The notes under the pieces were generated by a model. It had not been told where the DNA came from. It did not search any database and saw nothing but the letters and a program-made list of their open reading frames with translations. A DNA stretch of 42,192 nucleotides from GCA-001735895 sp964488685 (GTDB lineage: Bacteria; Pseudomonadota; Gammaproteobacteria; GCA-001735895). This document shows positions 7,394-16,308 of the stretch, one piece after another. How positions within the stretch are numbered: the stretch's first letter is position 1; each line of letters begins with the position of its first letter. The stretch spans positions 1-42,192 of the forward strand of contig CAZAVY010000013.1 in assembly GCA_964488685.1 (NCBI GenBank). Direction: 5' to 3'. The position numbers and the translations under genes are program-made.

Positions 7394-8581
7394 ATGAGTA
7401 AACAAGACCCATCCAGCGACAGCGAAACCGGCAGCGAAGTTTTGAGCACCGATCCGGATCCGGTGCAACTTGGAGATTCCGCTGATGAATCCGGGTCACA
7501 AGCACCCGCTGCCACCGAAACTCCGGCTGCTACCCGCCCCGAGGCTGAGCCGGTCGTCAAACCGGAACCACGTCGTTCCTGGTTCGGTTTATTCAATTTT
7601 GGGTTGATCCTGGCGCTTGCCGGCGCCGCCGGGTATTACTGGTGGCAACAGCAGCAGGTTGCCCGTGACTATACGGTGACGATCGCTGACCTCAGACAGC
7701 AGCTAACCGGCAAGGTCGCCAATGCCCGCCTCGACTCCAGTCTGTCCCCGCTCAAAGGGGAAATCGGCGACCTGGGTCGAAAGATCGAAGAACTCGGGGT
7801 CGAACAACAGGGTTTGCGTGATTCAAGCGAGAAGCTTTACGAGTTATACGGGCGTGACAAGAATGACTGGCAGCTCGCCGAGGTCGAATACCTGATGCGC
7901 ATCGCACAACACAAGCTGATCTTGCAGGACGATTTTCAAGGTGCGGCGATTACCTTGCAGGCTGCTAGTGACAAGATTGGACGCACCGGTGATCCGGGAT
8001 TGTTGCCGGTGCGGGTCATGATCAGCGAGGAAATCGCCGATCTGAGAACTCGACGGCGGCCCGATCTGGTAGGTATGACGCTGATACTGGCGCAACTCGG
8101 CCGACAACTGCGGATGCTGAAACCCGGGTTTCCGGTTCGGGTAGCTGAAACCGCCCCGGCACCAACCGAGGGATCGGAGTCACCTCCCTGGCTCGAACGT
8201 TTGAACCGGTTTATCGACTCATTGGTTCGGGTACGCAACGAGACCACCCAACCCAGTGAAATCGAGGCCAATACCGCCGATGTCAGCGAAACACTTGCCG
8301 GAAATCTGAAACTTGCGCGCTGGGCGGTGCTGGAGCGCGACGCAGGGCAGTACCAGCAATTGATCGAACAGAGCCTGCGTCTATTTCGTCAGTTCTACGA
8401 TCTCGACAATGCCGCCAACCATGATTTCATGACCCAATTACAGGATCTGCAGGAGACGGTGATCAAACCCGAAAAGCCGGATATTACCCGCTCGCTACGC
8501 GAACTGTTACGCATTTTGAACCAGCGTGAAAACACCCCGCAACCCGTAACAACCGATACTGCGGAGCCTGGCAATGGTTAA
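7394..8581 (+). CDS. hemX: HemX-family membrane protein
   Basis: Protein of 395 residues with a long acidic and Ala/Pro-rich N-terminal tail (1-60), one transmembrane helix (about 64-84, FNFGLILALAGAAGYYWW) and a long, largely helical region beyond it (DLRQQLTGKVANARLDSS...). This is the HemX (PF04375) architecture. It was once annotated as a uroporphyrinogen methyltransferase because of its operon position, but no SAM-binding motif is visible. Its role is not established; a scaffolding or regulatory role in haem synthesis is usually assumed. It overlaps hemY by eight bases. Confidence 0.9.
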   Translation: MSKQDPSSDSETGSEVLSTDPDPVQLGDSADESGSQAPAATETPAATRPEAEPVVKPEPRRSWFGLFNFGLILALAGAAGYYWWQQQQVARDYTVTIADLRQQLTGKVANARLDSSLSPLKGEIGDLGRKIEELGVEQQGLRDSSEKLYELYGRDKNDWQLAEVEYLMRIAQHKLILQDDFQGAAITLQAASDKIGRTGDPGLLPVRVMISEEIADLRTRRRPDLVGMTLILAQLGRQLRMLKPGFPVRVAETAPAPTEGSESPPWLERLNRFIDSLVRVRNETTQPSEIEANTADVSETLAGNLKLARWAVLERDAGQYQQLIEQSLRLFRQFYDLDNAANHDFMTQLQDLQETVIKPEKPDITRSLRELLRILNQRENTPQPVTTDTAEPGNG

Positions 8582-9800
8582 GTTATTCGTCAGTCTGTTG
8601 CTATTGGTAATCGTCGCGCTCGGCGCTGTACTGCTGGTGCGTGATGACCCCGGTTTCGTGCTGCTGCGTTACCGTGACTACTCGGTCGAGACCAGCCTCG
8701 CATTCGCGCTGGTAGCGTTATTCGTGGTGGCGGTTGTTGTTTATTATTGCATCAGGCTGCTGCGTGGACTATGGCGACTACCCGGTACCGTGCAACGCCA
8801 ATCGCAAAACCGCCGTTTCGGAAAAGCCCGTCGGCAATTGAACCAGGGCTTGATCGATCTCGCGGAGGGGCGTTTCGAACAGGCTGAAAACCATTTGATG
8901 CGCCTCGTCAGCTACAGCGATAGCCCGTTGGTGCACTACCTCGCTGCGGCGCGTGCAGCCCAGTTGCAGGGCAAACACGATACCCGCGACAACTATCTTA
9001 AAGCTGCGCATGAGGCCAGCCCGGAGGCCGCGCTCGCGATCGGTGTTACCCAGGCCAAATTGCAGCTCGACCACATGCAAACCGAGCAGGCGCTTGCGAC
9101 CCTGACCCACCTGCACAGCGTTGCCCCACGCCACGATTACGTCACCCTGTTGCTGGCGCGCACCCACCTCGAACTGAAAGACTGGCAGGCACTGGTTGAA
9201 ATACTGCCCGATGTACGGCGTAAAAAACTGATCGAAGAATCGAAACTCAGGGAAATGGAATTGTCCGGTTATTGTGGTGTGCTTGAGCTTGCCGCCAGTA
9301 GTCAGCAAAGTTTCGAGAAAGCCTGGAGCAAGATTCCGAAGGCTTTGCAGGCGGATTCCGGGATGATGCATTTTTATCTTAATTTATTGGCGCAACAGCG
9401 GTGGTATAGCAGTAGTGCGGAACGACTCCTGTTGAAGTCGATCGATAACCAGTGGCATGACGGCTTGATCGAAATCTACGGCAGGTTCGAAGCCAAGGAT
9501 GCAACCGCTCAACTGGCGTCGGTCGAAAAATGGCTCGACGATTATGGTCACAACCAAAACCTGTTGTTGGCGTTGGGACGGATCTCGATGCGGGCCGGTC
9601 TCTGGGGTAAAGCCCAGAGCTACCTCGAAGCCAGCCTCGGTGCGAAGGCAACCCCGCAAGCCTGTCTTGCACTCGCGCAGTTGTTCGAGGAACAGTTGCA
9701 GCAACCTGACAAGGCTGCTGCGTATTATCAGCAGGGACTCAAGCTCAGCCTTGAAGCCGGACGCGATCGTGGTTTTGAACGCGAGCTACGCGGGAAATAG
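8574..9800 (+). CDS. hemY: HemY-family TPR membrane protein
   Basis: Inner-membrane protein of 408 residues. It has two N-terminal membrane helices (about 3-22 and 42-62) separated by the HemY_N segment RDDPGFVLLRYRDYSVETS, then helical repeats of TPR type (e.g. AEGRFEQAENHLMRLV, GLWGKAQSYLEASL, QQPDKAAAYYQQGLKLS). It is not related to the protoporphyrinogen oxidase called HemY in Bacillus. It is probably the last gene of the algZ-hemY operon. The start ATG 8574 lies inside hemX. Confidence 0.92.
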   Translation: MVKLFVSLLLLVIVALGAVLLVRDDPGFVLLRYRDYSVETSLAFALVALFVVAVVVYYCIRLLRGLWRLPGTVQRQSQNRRFGKARRQLNQGLIDLAEGRFEQAENHLMRLVSYSDSPLVHYLAAARAAQLQGKHDTRDNYLKAAHEASPEAALAIGVTQAKLQLDHMQTEQALATLTHLHSVAPRHDYVTLLLARTHLELKDWQALVEILPDVRRKKLIEESKLREMELSGYCGVLELAASSQQSFEKAWSKIPKALQADSGMMHFYLNLLAQQRWYSSSAERLLLKSIDNQWHDGLIEIYGRFEAKDATAQLASVEKWLDDYGHNQNLLLALGRISMRAGLWGKAQSYLEASLGAKATPQACLALAQLFEEQLQQPDKAAAYYQQGLKLSLEAGRDRGFERELRGK

Positions 9801-9993
9801 TTTTTCAACCAACAAGATGCAAAATTTTGACGAAACATCGCGACAGCGGGATGTGATTTCGACACAGGAGCCAGAAACCTGGCCTGCAGGCATCGAAAGT
9901 CTCGTTCAACGAGGTAATAAATTCTTTTGTGGTAATCGTTTTTTATTCACCGCATCAAAATAGGGTCGCAATTAACCCGACAATGGAGGAATC

Positions 9994-10353
9994 ATGACAC
10001 AGCCTTACCACGGCAGTTGCCATTGTGGCGCAATCAGGTTTTCATTCGAAGCCGAGAAAATTACTGCGGCGTTGCGCTGCACCTGTTCGATTTGCAGTCG
10101 TAAGGGCGCGTTAATGAGCCCCGAGGCGATTCCGCTCGAGAATTTAAAAATCGAGGCTAAACCGAATGATATCGGCCTGTATCAATTTGATTCCGCGGTT
10201 GCCAAACATTACTTTTGCAAAAACTGCGGAATCTACACCCACCATGAAATGCTGCGCATTCCGGGTCATTGCCGGGTCAATCTCGGCTGCGTCGAAGGCC
10301 TTGATACCGGCGAGTTTGAAGTTACCGTTTTCGACGGTAAAAACCTGTTATAA
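9994..10353 (+). CDS. GFA/CENP-V family zinc protein
   Basis: Small protein of 119 residues of the glutathione-dependent formaldehyde-activating (GFA, PF04828) fold. The zinc-binding cysteines are all present: C9 and C11 in SCHCGAIRF, C29, C31 and C34 in RCTCSIC, and C75 and C78 in FCKNCGI. Family members are often annotated as formaldehyde-activating enzymes, but most have unknown substrates, and no formaldehyde gene is adjacent. A strong TGGAGG lies six bases before ATG 9994. The preceding 193-bp gap after hemY shows only a 6-bp stem, CTCGTT/AACGAG (9901-9913). It is probably a single gene. Confidence 0.88.
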   Translation: MTQPYHGSCHCGAIRFSFEAEKITAALRCTCSICSRKGALMSPEAIPLENLKIEAKPNDIGLYQFDSAVAKHYFCKNCGIYTHHEMLRIPGHCRVNLGCVEGLDTGEFEVTVFDGKNLL

Positions 10354-10453
10354 GAATCGGCCCCGGCGTCGCATTCACCCCGGCGAAACGCATCGGATGC
10401 TGTCCGGTTTACTATGCAAACCCGATCCCGGCACAGAATTATGGCTTCCCGTC

Positions 10454-10459
10454 TATACT
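10454..10459 (+). promoter_or_regulatory. Possible -10 element upstream of the HDOD gene
   Basis: TATACT at 10454-10459 matches the sigma-70 -10 consensus in five of six positions and sits 31 bases before ATG 10491. No convincing -35 hexamer lies at the expected distance, so the promoter is weak or needs an activator. Confidence 0.35.
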
Positions 10460-10490
10460 CAACGAGTGTGGTAACTATGTAAACCAAAGT

Positions 10491-11348
10491 ATGGACAGTG
10501 CTATCAGAGTGGCTACGCCTCAGGCGATGGTCGAAAACGTTTTGCAGTTGATCAGCCTGCCGGAAATTTACCTGCGACTGCAGCAAACCATGGACGATCC
10601 GCTGCACACGCGTGATCAGGTCGCCGAAATTATCGCTTACGATCCCTCCTTGAGCCTGCGCGTTCTGCGCATTGCCAACAGTTCTTACTATAGTTTCCCG
10701 CGCCGGTTGGAAACCGTGAACTCGGCAGTCGCTATTATTGGTGAAGTGGACCTGCGCAACCTGGTGTTGGCGACTACCGTGGTTGGCGCGATGAGTACCT
10801 TGAGTTACAACGGAGTCGATATCAATGCCTTCTGGTTACACAGCATTCGCTGTGGCATCAATGCGCGCCTGATCGCGAAATCGGTGGGTGATTGCGAACC
10901 TGAAGCACTGTTTCTCGCCGGAATCCTTCACGATCTCGGCATTCTGGTCATCTGCCAGCAGGAAGCCACTCTGGCCACTGCGATTGCCACACAGATCGAC
11001 CAACAGCATCAACTTCGTGATCAGGCGGAGCGTGAATTAATGGGCTTTGATCACGCGGAAGTCGGCGCCCTGCTGGTTGAAGCCTGGGGGCTATCAGATG
11101 AACTGGGTGAATTAGTCCGATGTCACCACCAGTACCAACTGGCCGGCAACAACCCGCCGGCTGCGATGATGCTCGCGCTTGCAAATCTGTTGACCGACGC
11201 GGACGGGAGCTTTTCCAGTGGATCCGAAATCAGGGTCCAAAGCTTGATAGAGCCACTGGGCATCAGCGAGCAAGATCTGGCCGAAATTATGGAAACCGGG
11301 CAGCAGCAGTGCATGGAAGTGAAAACTATTATCCTGGGGAACCCCTGA
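10491..11348 (+). CDS. HDOD-domain signalling protein
   Basis: Protein of 285 residues made almost entirely of an HDOD domain (about 15-215), an HD-GYP-related fold that usually lacks phosphodiesterase activity and serves as a protein-interaction module in bacterial signalling. Recognisable segments are LPEIYLRLQQTM, IIAYDPSLSLRVLRIANSSYY, VNSAVAIIGEVDLRNLVLA and the residual HD motif AGILHDLGILV, with FDHAEVGALLVEAWGL further on. It precedes a cyclic-di-GMP enzyme by about 90 bases and probably works in the same network. The start ATG 10491 has no obvious Shine-Dalgarno sequence. Confidence 0.88.
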   Translation: MDSAIRVATPQAMVENVLQLISLPEIYLRLQQTMDDPLHTRDQVAEIIAYDPSLSLRVLRIANSSYYSFPRRLETVNSAVAIIGEVDLRNLVLATTVVGAMSTLSYNGVDINAFWLHSIRCGINARLIAKSVGDCEPEALFLAGILHDLGILVICQQEATLATAIATQIDQQHQLRDQAERELMGFDHAEVGALLVEAWGLSDELGELVRCHHQYQLAGNNPPAAMMLALANLLTDADGSFSSGSEIRVQSLIEPLGISEQDLAEIMETGQQQCMEVKTIILGNP

Positions 11349-11436
11349 TTATTTCAGAGATTCCTTAGGATAACGAGGCGACTGCCGATAAATCGCCTAT
11401 CAGTTTAGTGAATGGAATACAAACCTGTACAGCGCC

Positions 11437-13533
11437 ATGCTGAATCAACCCGAATATAATATCCTGCTTGTTGAAGATGACCCTAGTCACGCTGCGCAGA
11501 TCAACCGAGCCTTCAAAACCGAGACGCATTGTCACCTGGTGATTACCACAAGGCTGGAACAGGCGAAATCGCTGATTGACAATTGCCATCCTGATTTGGT
11601 TATTACCGATATCAAGCTGCCGGATGGACAGGGTATCGAGTTGTTAGACACCAAACACGTTTGTCCGACCATTGTCACGTCGCGTTATAACGATGAGAAA
11701 GTAGCGGCGAATGTTATGCACTCGGGTGCAGCGGAATATATCGTCAAAACCCGCGAAACCATGGCCTCGCTACCCAGAACCGCAAGTCGGGTAATGCGTG
11801 AATGGCGACTGGTCATCGACCAGAAACTGGCGCGTGAGAGTCAGCAACGCCTCATTGCAATCCTCGAGGCAACCCCCGATTTGATTTGTATCGCCAACCT
11901 GGATGGTTTCGTGACATACATTAATCAAGCGGGCCGAAAAATGCTCGGAATCGGCAGCGATGAAGATATTCGTCGCATTCGGCTTGCGGATTATCACTCT
12001 CCCGCCGATGGCCAGAAGATCGTTCGCGAAGGCATCCCCTGCGCGATCCGCGAAGGCATGTGGACCGATGAGACAACCTTTCAGGCGTTAAATGGGGAAA
12101 AAGTACTGACTTCCCAGATCTTGATTTCACATCGCAATAATCATGGTGATATCGAATTCTTTTCAACCATTGCACACGATATTCGGCACCTGCGCGCGGC
12201 CGAGGAGCGGGTTGAGTTCCTGGCCTATTACGATACCTTGACCGGTTTACCCAATCGAAACGAACTCGCCAAGCGACTCGACATGGAAATCGCACGCGTT
12301 CGGCGCACCCAGGGTCACGGTGCCCTGTTGTTTATCGACCTCGACAATTTTAAAAACATCAATGATTCGCTCGGACATCCTGCCGGCGATCTGGTGTTGC
12401 AGGAAATGGCGCGGCGGTTACAGGCGCATATACGCGGCGACGACACCGTGGCGCGCCTGGGGGGAGATGAATTCATCATCATATTATCCAGCCTGAGCCA
12501 GGACGAGATGGAAGCCATTTCGCATGCGCGCGAAGTTGCCAACAAGATTCGCGATACGATTGCGATGGAATGCCGCATTCATGATACCGAACTGTATGTG
12601 ACCGCGAGCATCGGAATTTCAATGATTTCGCAGGACCAGGCGAACGGCCACGATCTGCTGCGCTTTGCCGATACCGCGATGTACCAGGCCAAGCGCGAAG
12701 GGCGTAATCGGTTCGAATTTTTCAGTGAAAGCATGAGCAGCGAAGTCACGCGGCAACTGGAGCTTGAAAACCAGCTACATCGGGCCCTGAAGGAAAATCA
12801 ATTTCGACTTTATTATCAGCCGCTGGTTAACACCGCAATGGAAACAATCGGTACCGAAGCCCTGATTCGCTGGCAGCACCCTGAGCTCGGCATGGTTGCG
12901 CCGTCCGAGTTTCTCGACGTGCTTGAAGCGTCGGGTCAGATTGTCGAAGTCGGTGACTGGGTAATTGAAACCGCCCTCAAGCAAATGACCCTGTGGCTGG
13001 AGCAGGGTCTGGTGGCAAGCGACTTCATGCTTTGTATCAACATCAGTCCCCGCCAGTTTCGCGATTCACAGTTTACCGAGAATATTTATAGCCATCTGGA
13101 GCGCATCAATATCCCTGCGGAAAGTATCATCATGGAAGTCACCGAACACAACATCATCCATAATCTGGACGATGCGATTTTACGCATGCAGGAACTGATC
13201 AACCGCGGTATCAGATTTTCGCTGGATGATTTCGGTACCGGCTATTCGTCACTGGCGCATTTGAAGAACCTGCCGGTAAATCACATCAAGATCGATCGCT
13301 CGTTCGTCAAGGATATCTGTCGCGATTCGGGCGATCAGGCCATGGTGGCATCGATTCTCGCGCTGTCGAAACACCTGAATCTCGAGGTCGTTGCCGAAGG
13401 CGTCGAAGAACCGGGCCAGTTCCACCTGTTGAAGCAATATGGCTGCAAGATTTACCAGGGTTACTATTTCAGCGAACCGATGTCATCCGAAAACATGACC
13501 GGTTATCTGGCAAAACGTCAACCCGCCGCCTGA
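11437..13533 (+). CDS. REC-PAS-GGDEF-EAL cyclic-di-GMP signalling protein
   Basis: Four-domain protein of 698 residues. The receiver domain (8-122) has D14/D15 and phospho-acceptor D58 in VITDIKLPDGQG. A PAS domain covers about 135-255. The GGDEF domain has an intact GGDEF (342-346) and an RGDD inhibitory I-site (333-336) five residues before it. The EAL domain has EAL at 474-476, NISPRQF, EVTE, the DDFGTGYSS loop (597-605), KID, AEGVE and QGYYFSEP. Both active sites look complete, so it could make and degrade cyclic-di-GMP, switched by phosphorylation. No partner kinase is adjacent. The start ATG 11437 has only a weak ribosome site. Confidence 0.93.
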   Translation: MLNQPEYNILLVEDDPSHAAQINRAFKTETHCHLVITTRLEQAKSLIDNCHPDLVITDIKLPDGQGIELLDTKHVCPTIVTSRYNDEKVAANVMHSGAAEYIVKTRETMASLPRTASRVMREWRLVIDQKLARESQQRLIAILEATPDLICIANLDGFVTYINQAGRKMLGIGSDEDIRRIRLADYHSPADGQKIVREGIPCAIREGMWTDETTFQALNGEKVLTSQILISHRNNHGDIEFFSTIAHDIRHLRAAEERVEFLAYYDTLTGLPNRNELAKRLDMEIARVRRTQGHGALLFIDLDNFKNINDSLGHPAGDLVLQEMARRLQAHIRGDDTVARLGGDEFIIILSSLSQDEMEAISHAREVANKIRDTIAMECRIHDTELYVTASIGISMISQDQANGHDLLRFADTAMYQAKREGRNRFEFFSESMSSEVTRQLELENQLHRALKENQFRLYYQPLVNTAMETIGTEALIRWQHPELGMVAPSEFLDVLEASGQIVEVGDWVIETALKQMTLWLEQGLVASDFMLCINISPRQFRDSQFTENIYSHLERINIPAESIIMEVTEHNIIHNLDDAILRMQELINRGIRFSLDDFGTGYSSLAHLKNLPVNHIKIDRSFVKDICRDSGDQAMVASILALSKHLNLEVVAEGVEEPGQFHLLKQYGCKIYQGYYFSEPMSSENMTGYLAKRQPAA

Positions 13534-13608
13534 TCAGCATCCCCGGTACCCACCCATCCTGACCAAAAACAGAACCCTACAAAGGCCCCGGAAAGCTAGA
13601 GGCGTGAT

Positions 13609-13701
13609 CACCGCAATATCTTTTCAAAACGCGGCGTGACAGGGATGTCGCGCGCGCTTGCAGGGAAGTGTTCCCGCAGATTCTGAAAAGATATTGCGGT
13701 G
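13609..13701. repeat. 93-bp nested palindrome (18-bp outer stem, two inner hairpins)
   Basis: CACCGCAATATCTTTTCA at 13609-13626 is perfectly inverted at 13684-13701. The 57 bases between fold further: GCGTGACA-GGGA-TGTCGCGC at about 13634-13653 (one mismatch pair), and TGCAGGGAA-GTG-TTCCCGCA at about 13659-13678 (one bulged A). Together they make a branched structure. It lies in the 322-bp gap between the GGDEF-EAL gene and the ALDH operon promoter and holds no gene. It could be a palindromic interspersed element, a structured RNA or a 3' end. Bases 13534-13608 show nothing else. Confidence 0.7.
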
Positions 13702-13791
13702 GCCGCGCCGGTAAATTGGGATGCTAAATACATGACCCCTGTTTCCCGCTAATTTCACGGGTATTATCTGTGCCGGCAGCAGAGTTAAGCG

Positions 13792-13820
13792 TTGACGCAA
13801 GCACCGGCCGGAATTATGGT
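13792..13820 (+). promoter_or_regulatory. Sigma-70 promoter of the ALDH-DUF3726 operon
   Basis: TTGACG (13792-13797) and TATGGT (13815-13820) are separated by exactly 17 bases. The transcript would start near 13827, giving a leader of about 29 nt before ATG 13856. This is one of the best promoter matches in the window. Confidence 0.6.
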
Positions 13821-13855
13821 GTAGAGCAGTTTTTGAGCCGCTTCCCGGAACATCG

Positions 13856-15307
13856 ATGAGTAAACTGAACCAGAATTTTATCGCCGGCGAATGGCTTGCC
13901 GGAGCCAGTGAAATCGCCAATATCAACCCCTCCGACCTGTCCGATACCATCGGCAATTACGCCCAGGCAGATAACGCGCAATTACAACGAGCCCTCGATG
14001 CGGCAGAGACGGCGCAACACGAATGGGCCCGGGTCGGACTCGAACGACGCTACAACCTGCTGATGGCGATCGGCAACGAATTGATTGCACGTTGCGAAGA
14101 ACTCGGTACCCTGCTGGCGCGCGAAGAAGGCAAGACCCGGCCCGAAGGCAGGGGTGAGGTCTATCGCTCGGGGCAGTTCTTCACCTATTACGCGGCTGAA
14201 ACCCTGCGCCAGATCGGAGATACCGCCGATTCGGTACGCGACGGCATCGAAGTCGATGTACGACGCGAACCGGTGGGCACGGTCGCGATTATATCGCCGT
14301 GGAATTTTCCGACTGCGACCGCGGTATGGAAGATTGCACCGGCACTTGCCTTTGGTAATGCCGTGATCTGGAAACCCGCCAATCTGGTACCTGCCAGCGC
14401 GGTTGCGCTGGCGGAAATAATTTCACGTCAGGATATTCCCGCGGGATTATTCAATCTGGTCATGGGATCAGGTAGCGACGTCGGTCAGCAATTGGTCGAG
14501 AGCGCGCAGATCAACGCGATCAGCTTTACCGGTTCGGTGCCGGTAGGACGCGGCATCGCCCGGGCGGCGGTTACCAATTTCACTAGGGTTCAACTCGAGA
14601 TGGGCTCCAAGAATGCCCTCGCGGTCATGGATGACGCCGATCTCGAAACTGCGCTCAGCAGTGCACTGGCCGGCGCCTTCGGCAGTACCGGTCAAAAATG
14701 TACCGCGTCGTCACGCCTGGTGGTACACAAAAATATCCACGACGAGTTTGTCGAACGCCTGGTCGAGGCTGCGGTTGGCATGCGCGTCGGACACGCGCTC
14801 GAAGCCGATACTCAAATCGGTCCGGTGTCGAGCGCAGAACAATTGCAGCAAAACCTCGTAAACGTCGAGCTCGCCCGGCAGGAGGGCGGCGAACTTCTGT
14901 GCGGGGGTGAACAGGTCGAACGCGCGACTAAAGGTTATTTTATGACCCCGGCAGTCATTGCCGGCACCCGCAATGACTGGCAGGTTAATCGTGAAGAGTT
15001 ATTCGCGCCGATGGCCTGCGTGATCAAGGTCGACTCCTACGATGAAGCGCTTGCTACCGTAAATGACACCCGCTTCGGACTCACCTCCGGAATAATTACC
15101 CGCAATCTCGCGCGTGCGACGCATTTCCGCCGCAACGCAAAAACCGGTTGCGTCATGGTCAACCTGCCGACCGCCGGCACCGATTATCACGTCCCCTTCG
15201 GCGGCCGTGGTGAATCGTCTTACGGACCGCGCGAGCAGGGGCAGTACGCAAAAGAGTTCTACACCACGGTGAAGACCGCCTATATCGCCAGTGGTAACCC
15301 GGAATGA
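13856..15307 (+). CDS. NAD(P)-dependent aldehyde dehydrogenase, ketoglutarate-semialdehyde type likely
   Basis: Cytoplasmic aldehyde dehydrogenase of 483 residues. The family residues are present: N150 in ISPWNFP, K173 in IWKPAN, FTGSVPVG (224-231), general base E248 in QLEMGSKN and nucleophile C282 in GQKCTA. The C-terminal GGRGESSYGPREQG segment resembles alpha-ketoglutaric-semialdehyde dehydrogenases from sugar-acid and hydroxyproline catabolism, but the substrate cannot be fixed from sequence alone. It is first of four genes with overlapping ends. Its ATG follows a good promoter, and its stop overlaps the next start (ATGA). Succinic-semialdehyde or other short-chain substrates are alternatives. 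Confidence 0.85.
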   Translation: MSKLNQNFIAGEWLAGASEIANINPSDLSDTIGNYAQADNAQLQRALDAAETAQHEWARVGLERRYNLLMAIGNELIARCEELGTLLAREEGKTRPEGRGEVYRSGQFFTYYAAETLRQIGDTADSVRDGIEVDVRREPVGTVAIISPWNFPTATAVWKIAPALAFGNAVIWKPANLVPASAVALAEIISRQDIPAGLFNLVMGSGSDVGQQLVESAQINAISFTGSVPVGRGIARAAVTNFTRVQLEMGSKNALAVMDDADLETALSSALAGAFGSTGQKCTASSRLVVHKNIHDEFVERLVEAAVGMRVGHALEADTQIGPVSSAEQLQQNLVNVELARQEGGELLCGGEQVERATKGYFMTPAVIAGTRNDWQVNREELFAPMACVIKVDSYDEALATVNDTRFGLTSGIITRNLARATHFRRNAKTGCVMVNLPTAGTDYHVPFGGRGESSYGPREQGQYAKEFYTTVKTAYIASGNPE

Positions 15308-16308
15308 GCGGGGGTGGGTCAGCCGATGGGGCCTATCGCATCGATGCGCTGCAATATGCAAACTGGTCCGAGAAGATATTCCAGCAGATGCGCGCCGGCG
15401 GGGTCGATGCGGTCCATGTCACCATTGCCTACCATGAAAACTTCCGTGAAACCGTGGTCAACATGGAGCGGTGGAATGGCTACTTCGAGCGTTTCCCGCA
15501 GTTGATTTTCCAGGGGTTCAGCGGTGACGACGTGCGCCTTGCCCGCGATACCAATCGCACCGCGATTTTCTATGGTTTCCAGAATCCCTCGCCCATGGAA
15601 GACGATATCCGCCGCATTGAGATCCTGCATACCCTCGGGGTGCGCTTCATGCAGTTGACCTATAACAACCAGTCGCTGCTGGCTACCGGCTGCTACGAAG
15701 CAAAAGACAGCGGGGTTACGCGTATGGGCCGCGAAGTGATCGAGGAAATGAACCGGGTCGGTCTCGTCGTCGATATGAGTCACTCGGGGGAACGCTCGAC
15801 CCTGGATGCGATCGAAATCAGTGCGCGGCCGATCGTGGTGACCCATGCCAACCCGGCATCCTGGCACCCGGCACTGCGCAACAAGTCAGATGCGATTCTA
15901 AAAGGTCTCGGTGAAACCGGTGGAATGCTCGGCTTCAGCATGTATCCGCATCACCTCAATGGTGGTGGAGATTGCAGCCTGAAGAGTTTTTGCCGCATGA
16001 TCGCCGAATGTGCCGAGGTCATGGGTGTCGATCATATCGGTCTCGGCTCCGACCTGTGCCAGGACCAGCCGGATTCGGTCGTCGAATGGATGCGGGTTGG
16101 CCGCTGGACTAAAAAAACCGATTACGGCGAGGGTTCTGCCGACAATGCCGGATTCCCGGCGATGCCCACCTGGTTCAGCGACAACCGTGATTTCGACAAT
16201 ATCGAAAAGGGTCTGCTCGATGTCGGCTTCAGTGCCGCGGACACTGCGAAAGTTATGGGTAACAACTGGTTAAGATTCTTCGATAAAAATTTTGATCGGG
16301 AGTACTAG
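15304..16308 (+). CDS. M19 membrane-dipeptidase homologue with degenerate metal site
   Basis: TIM-barrel amidohydrolase-type protein of 334 residues, clearly related to M19 dipeptidases: LGVRFMQLTYNNQS, VVDMSHSGERST, THANPASWHPALRNKSD, GMLGFSMYPHH, IGLGSDLCQD and the C-terminal MGNNWLRFF. Of the ligands known from human renal dipeptidase, the two later histidines (H160, H181) and an aspartate (D250) are present. The N-terminal HxD pair is replaced by IDALQYANW and the bridging Glu region reads GFQNPSP. It therefore may bind one metal or none and need not be a dipeptidase. There is no signal peptide or lipobox, so it is cytoplasmic. It overlaps the ALDH stop by four bases and the next gene by one. 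Confidence 0.82.
   Translation: MSGGGSADGAYRIDALQYANWSEKIFQQMRAGGVDAVHVTIAYHENFRETVVNMERWNGYFERFPQLIFQGFSGDDVRLARDTNRTAIFYGFQNPSPMEDDIRRIEILHTLGVRFMQLTYNNQSLLATGCYEAKDSGVTRMGREVIEEMNRVGLVVDMSHSGERSTLDAIEISARPIVVTHANPASWHPALRNKSDAILKGLGETGGMLGFSMYPHHLNGGGDCSLKSFCRMIAECAEVMGVDHIGLGSDLCQDQPDSVVEWMRVGRWTKKTDYGEGSADNAGFPAMPTWFSDNRDFDNIEKGLLDVGFSAADTAKVMGNNWLRFFDKNFDREY

Noticed and set aside
10420..10450. Sigma-54 promoter (GGCAC...GGC) before the HDOD gene
   Set aside because: The GG and GC elements are two bases off the required spacing.
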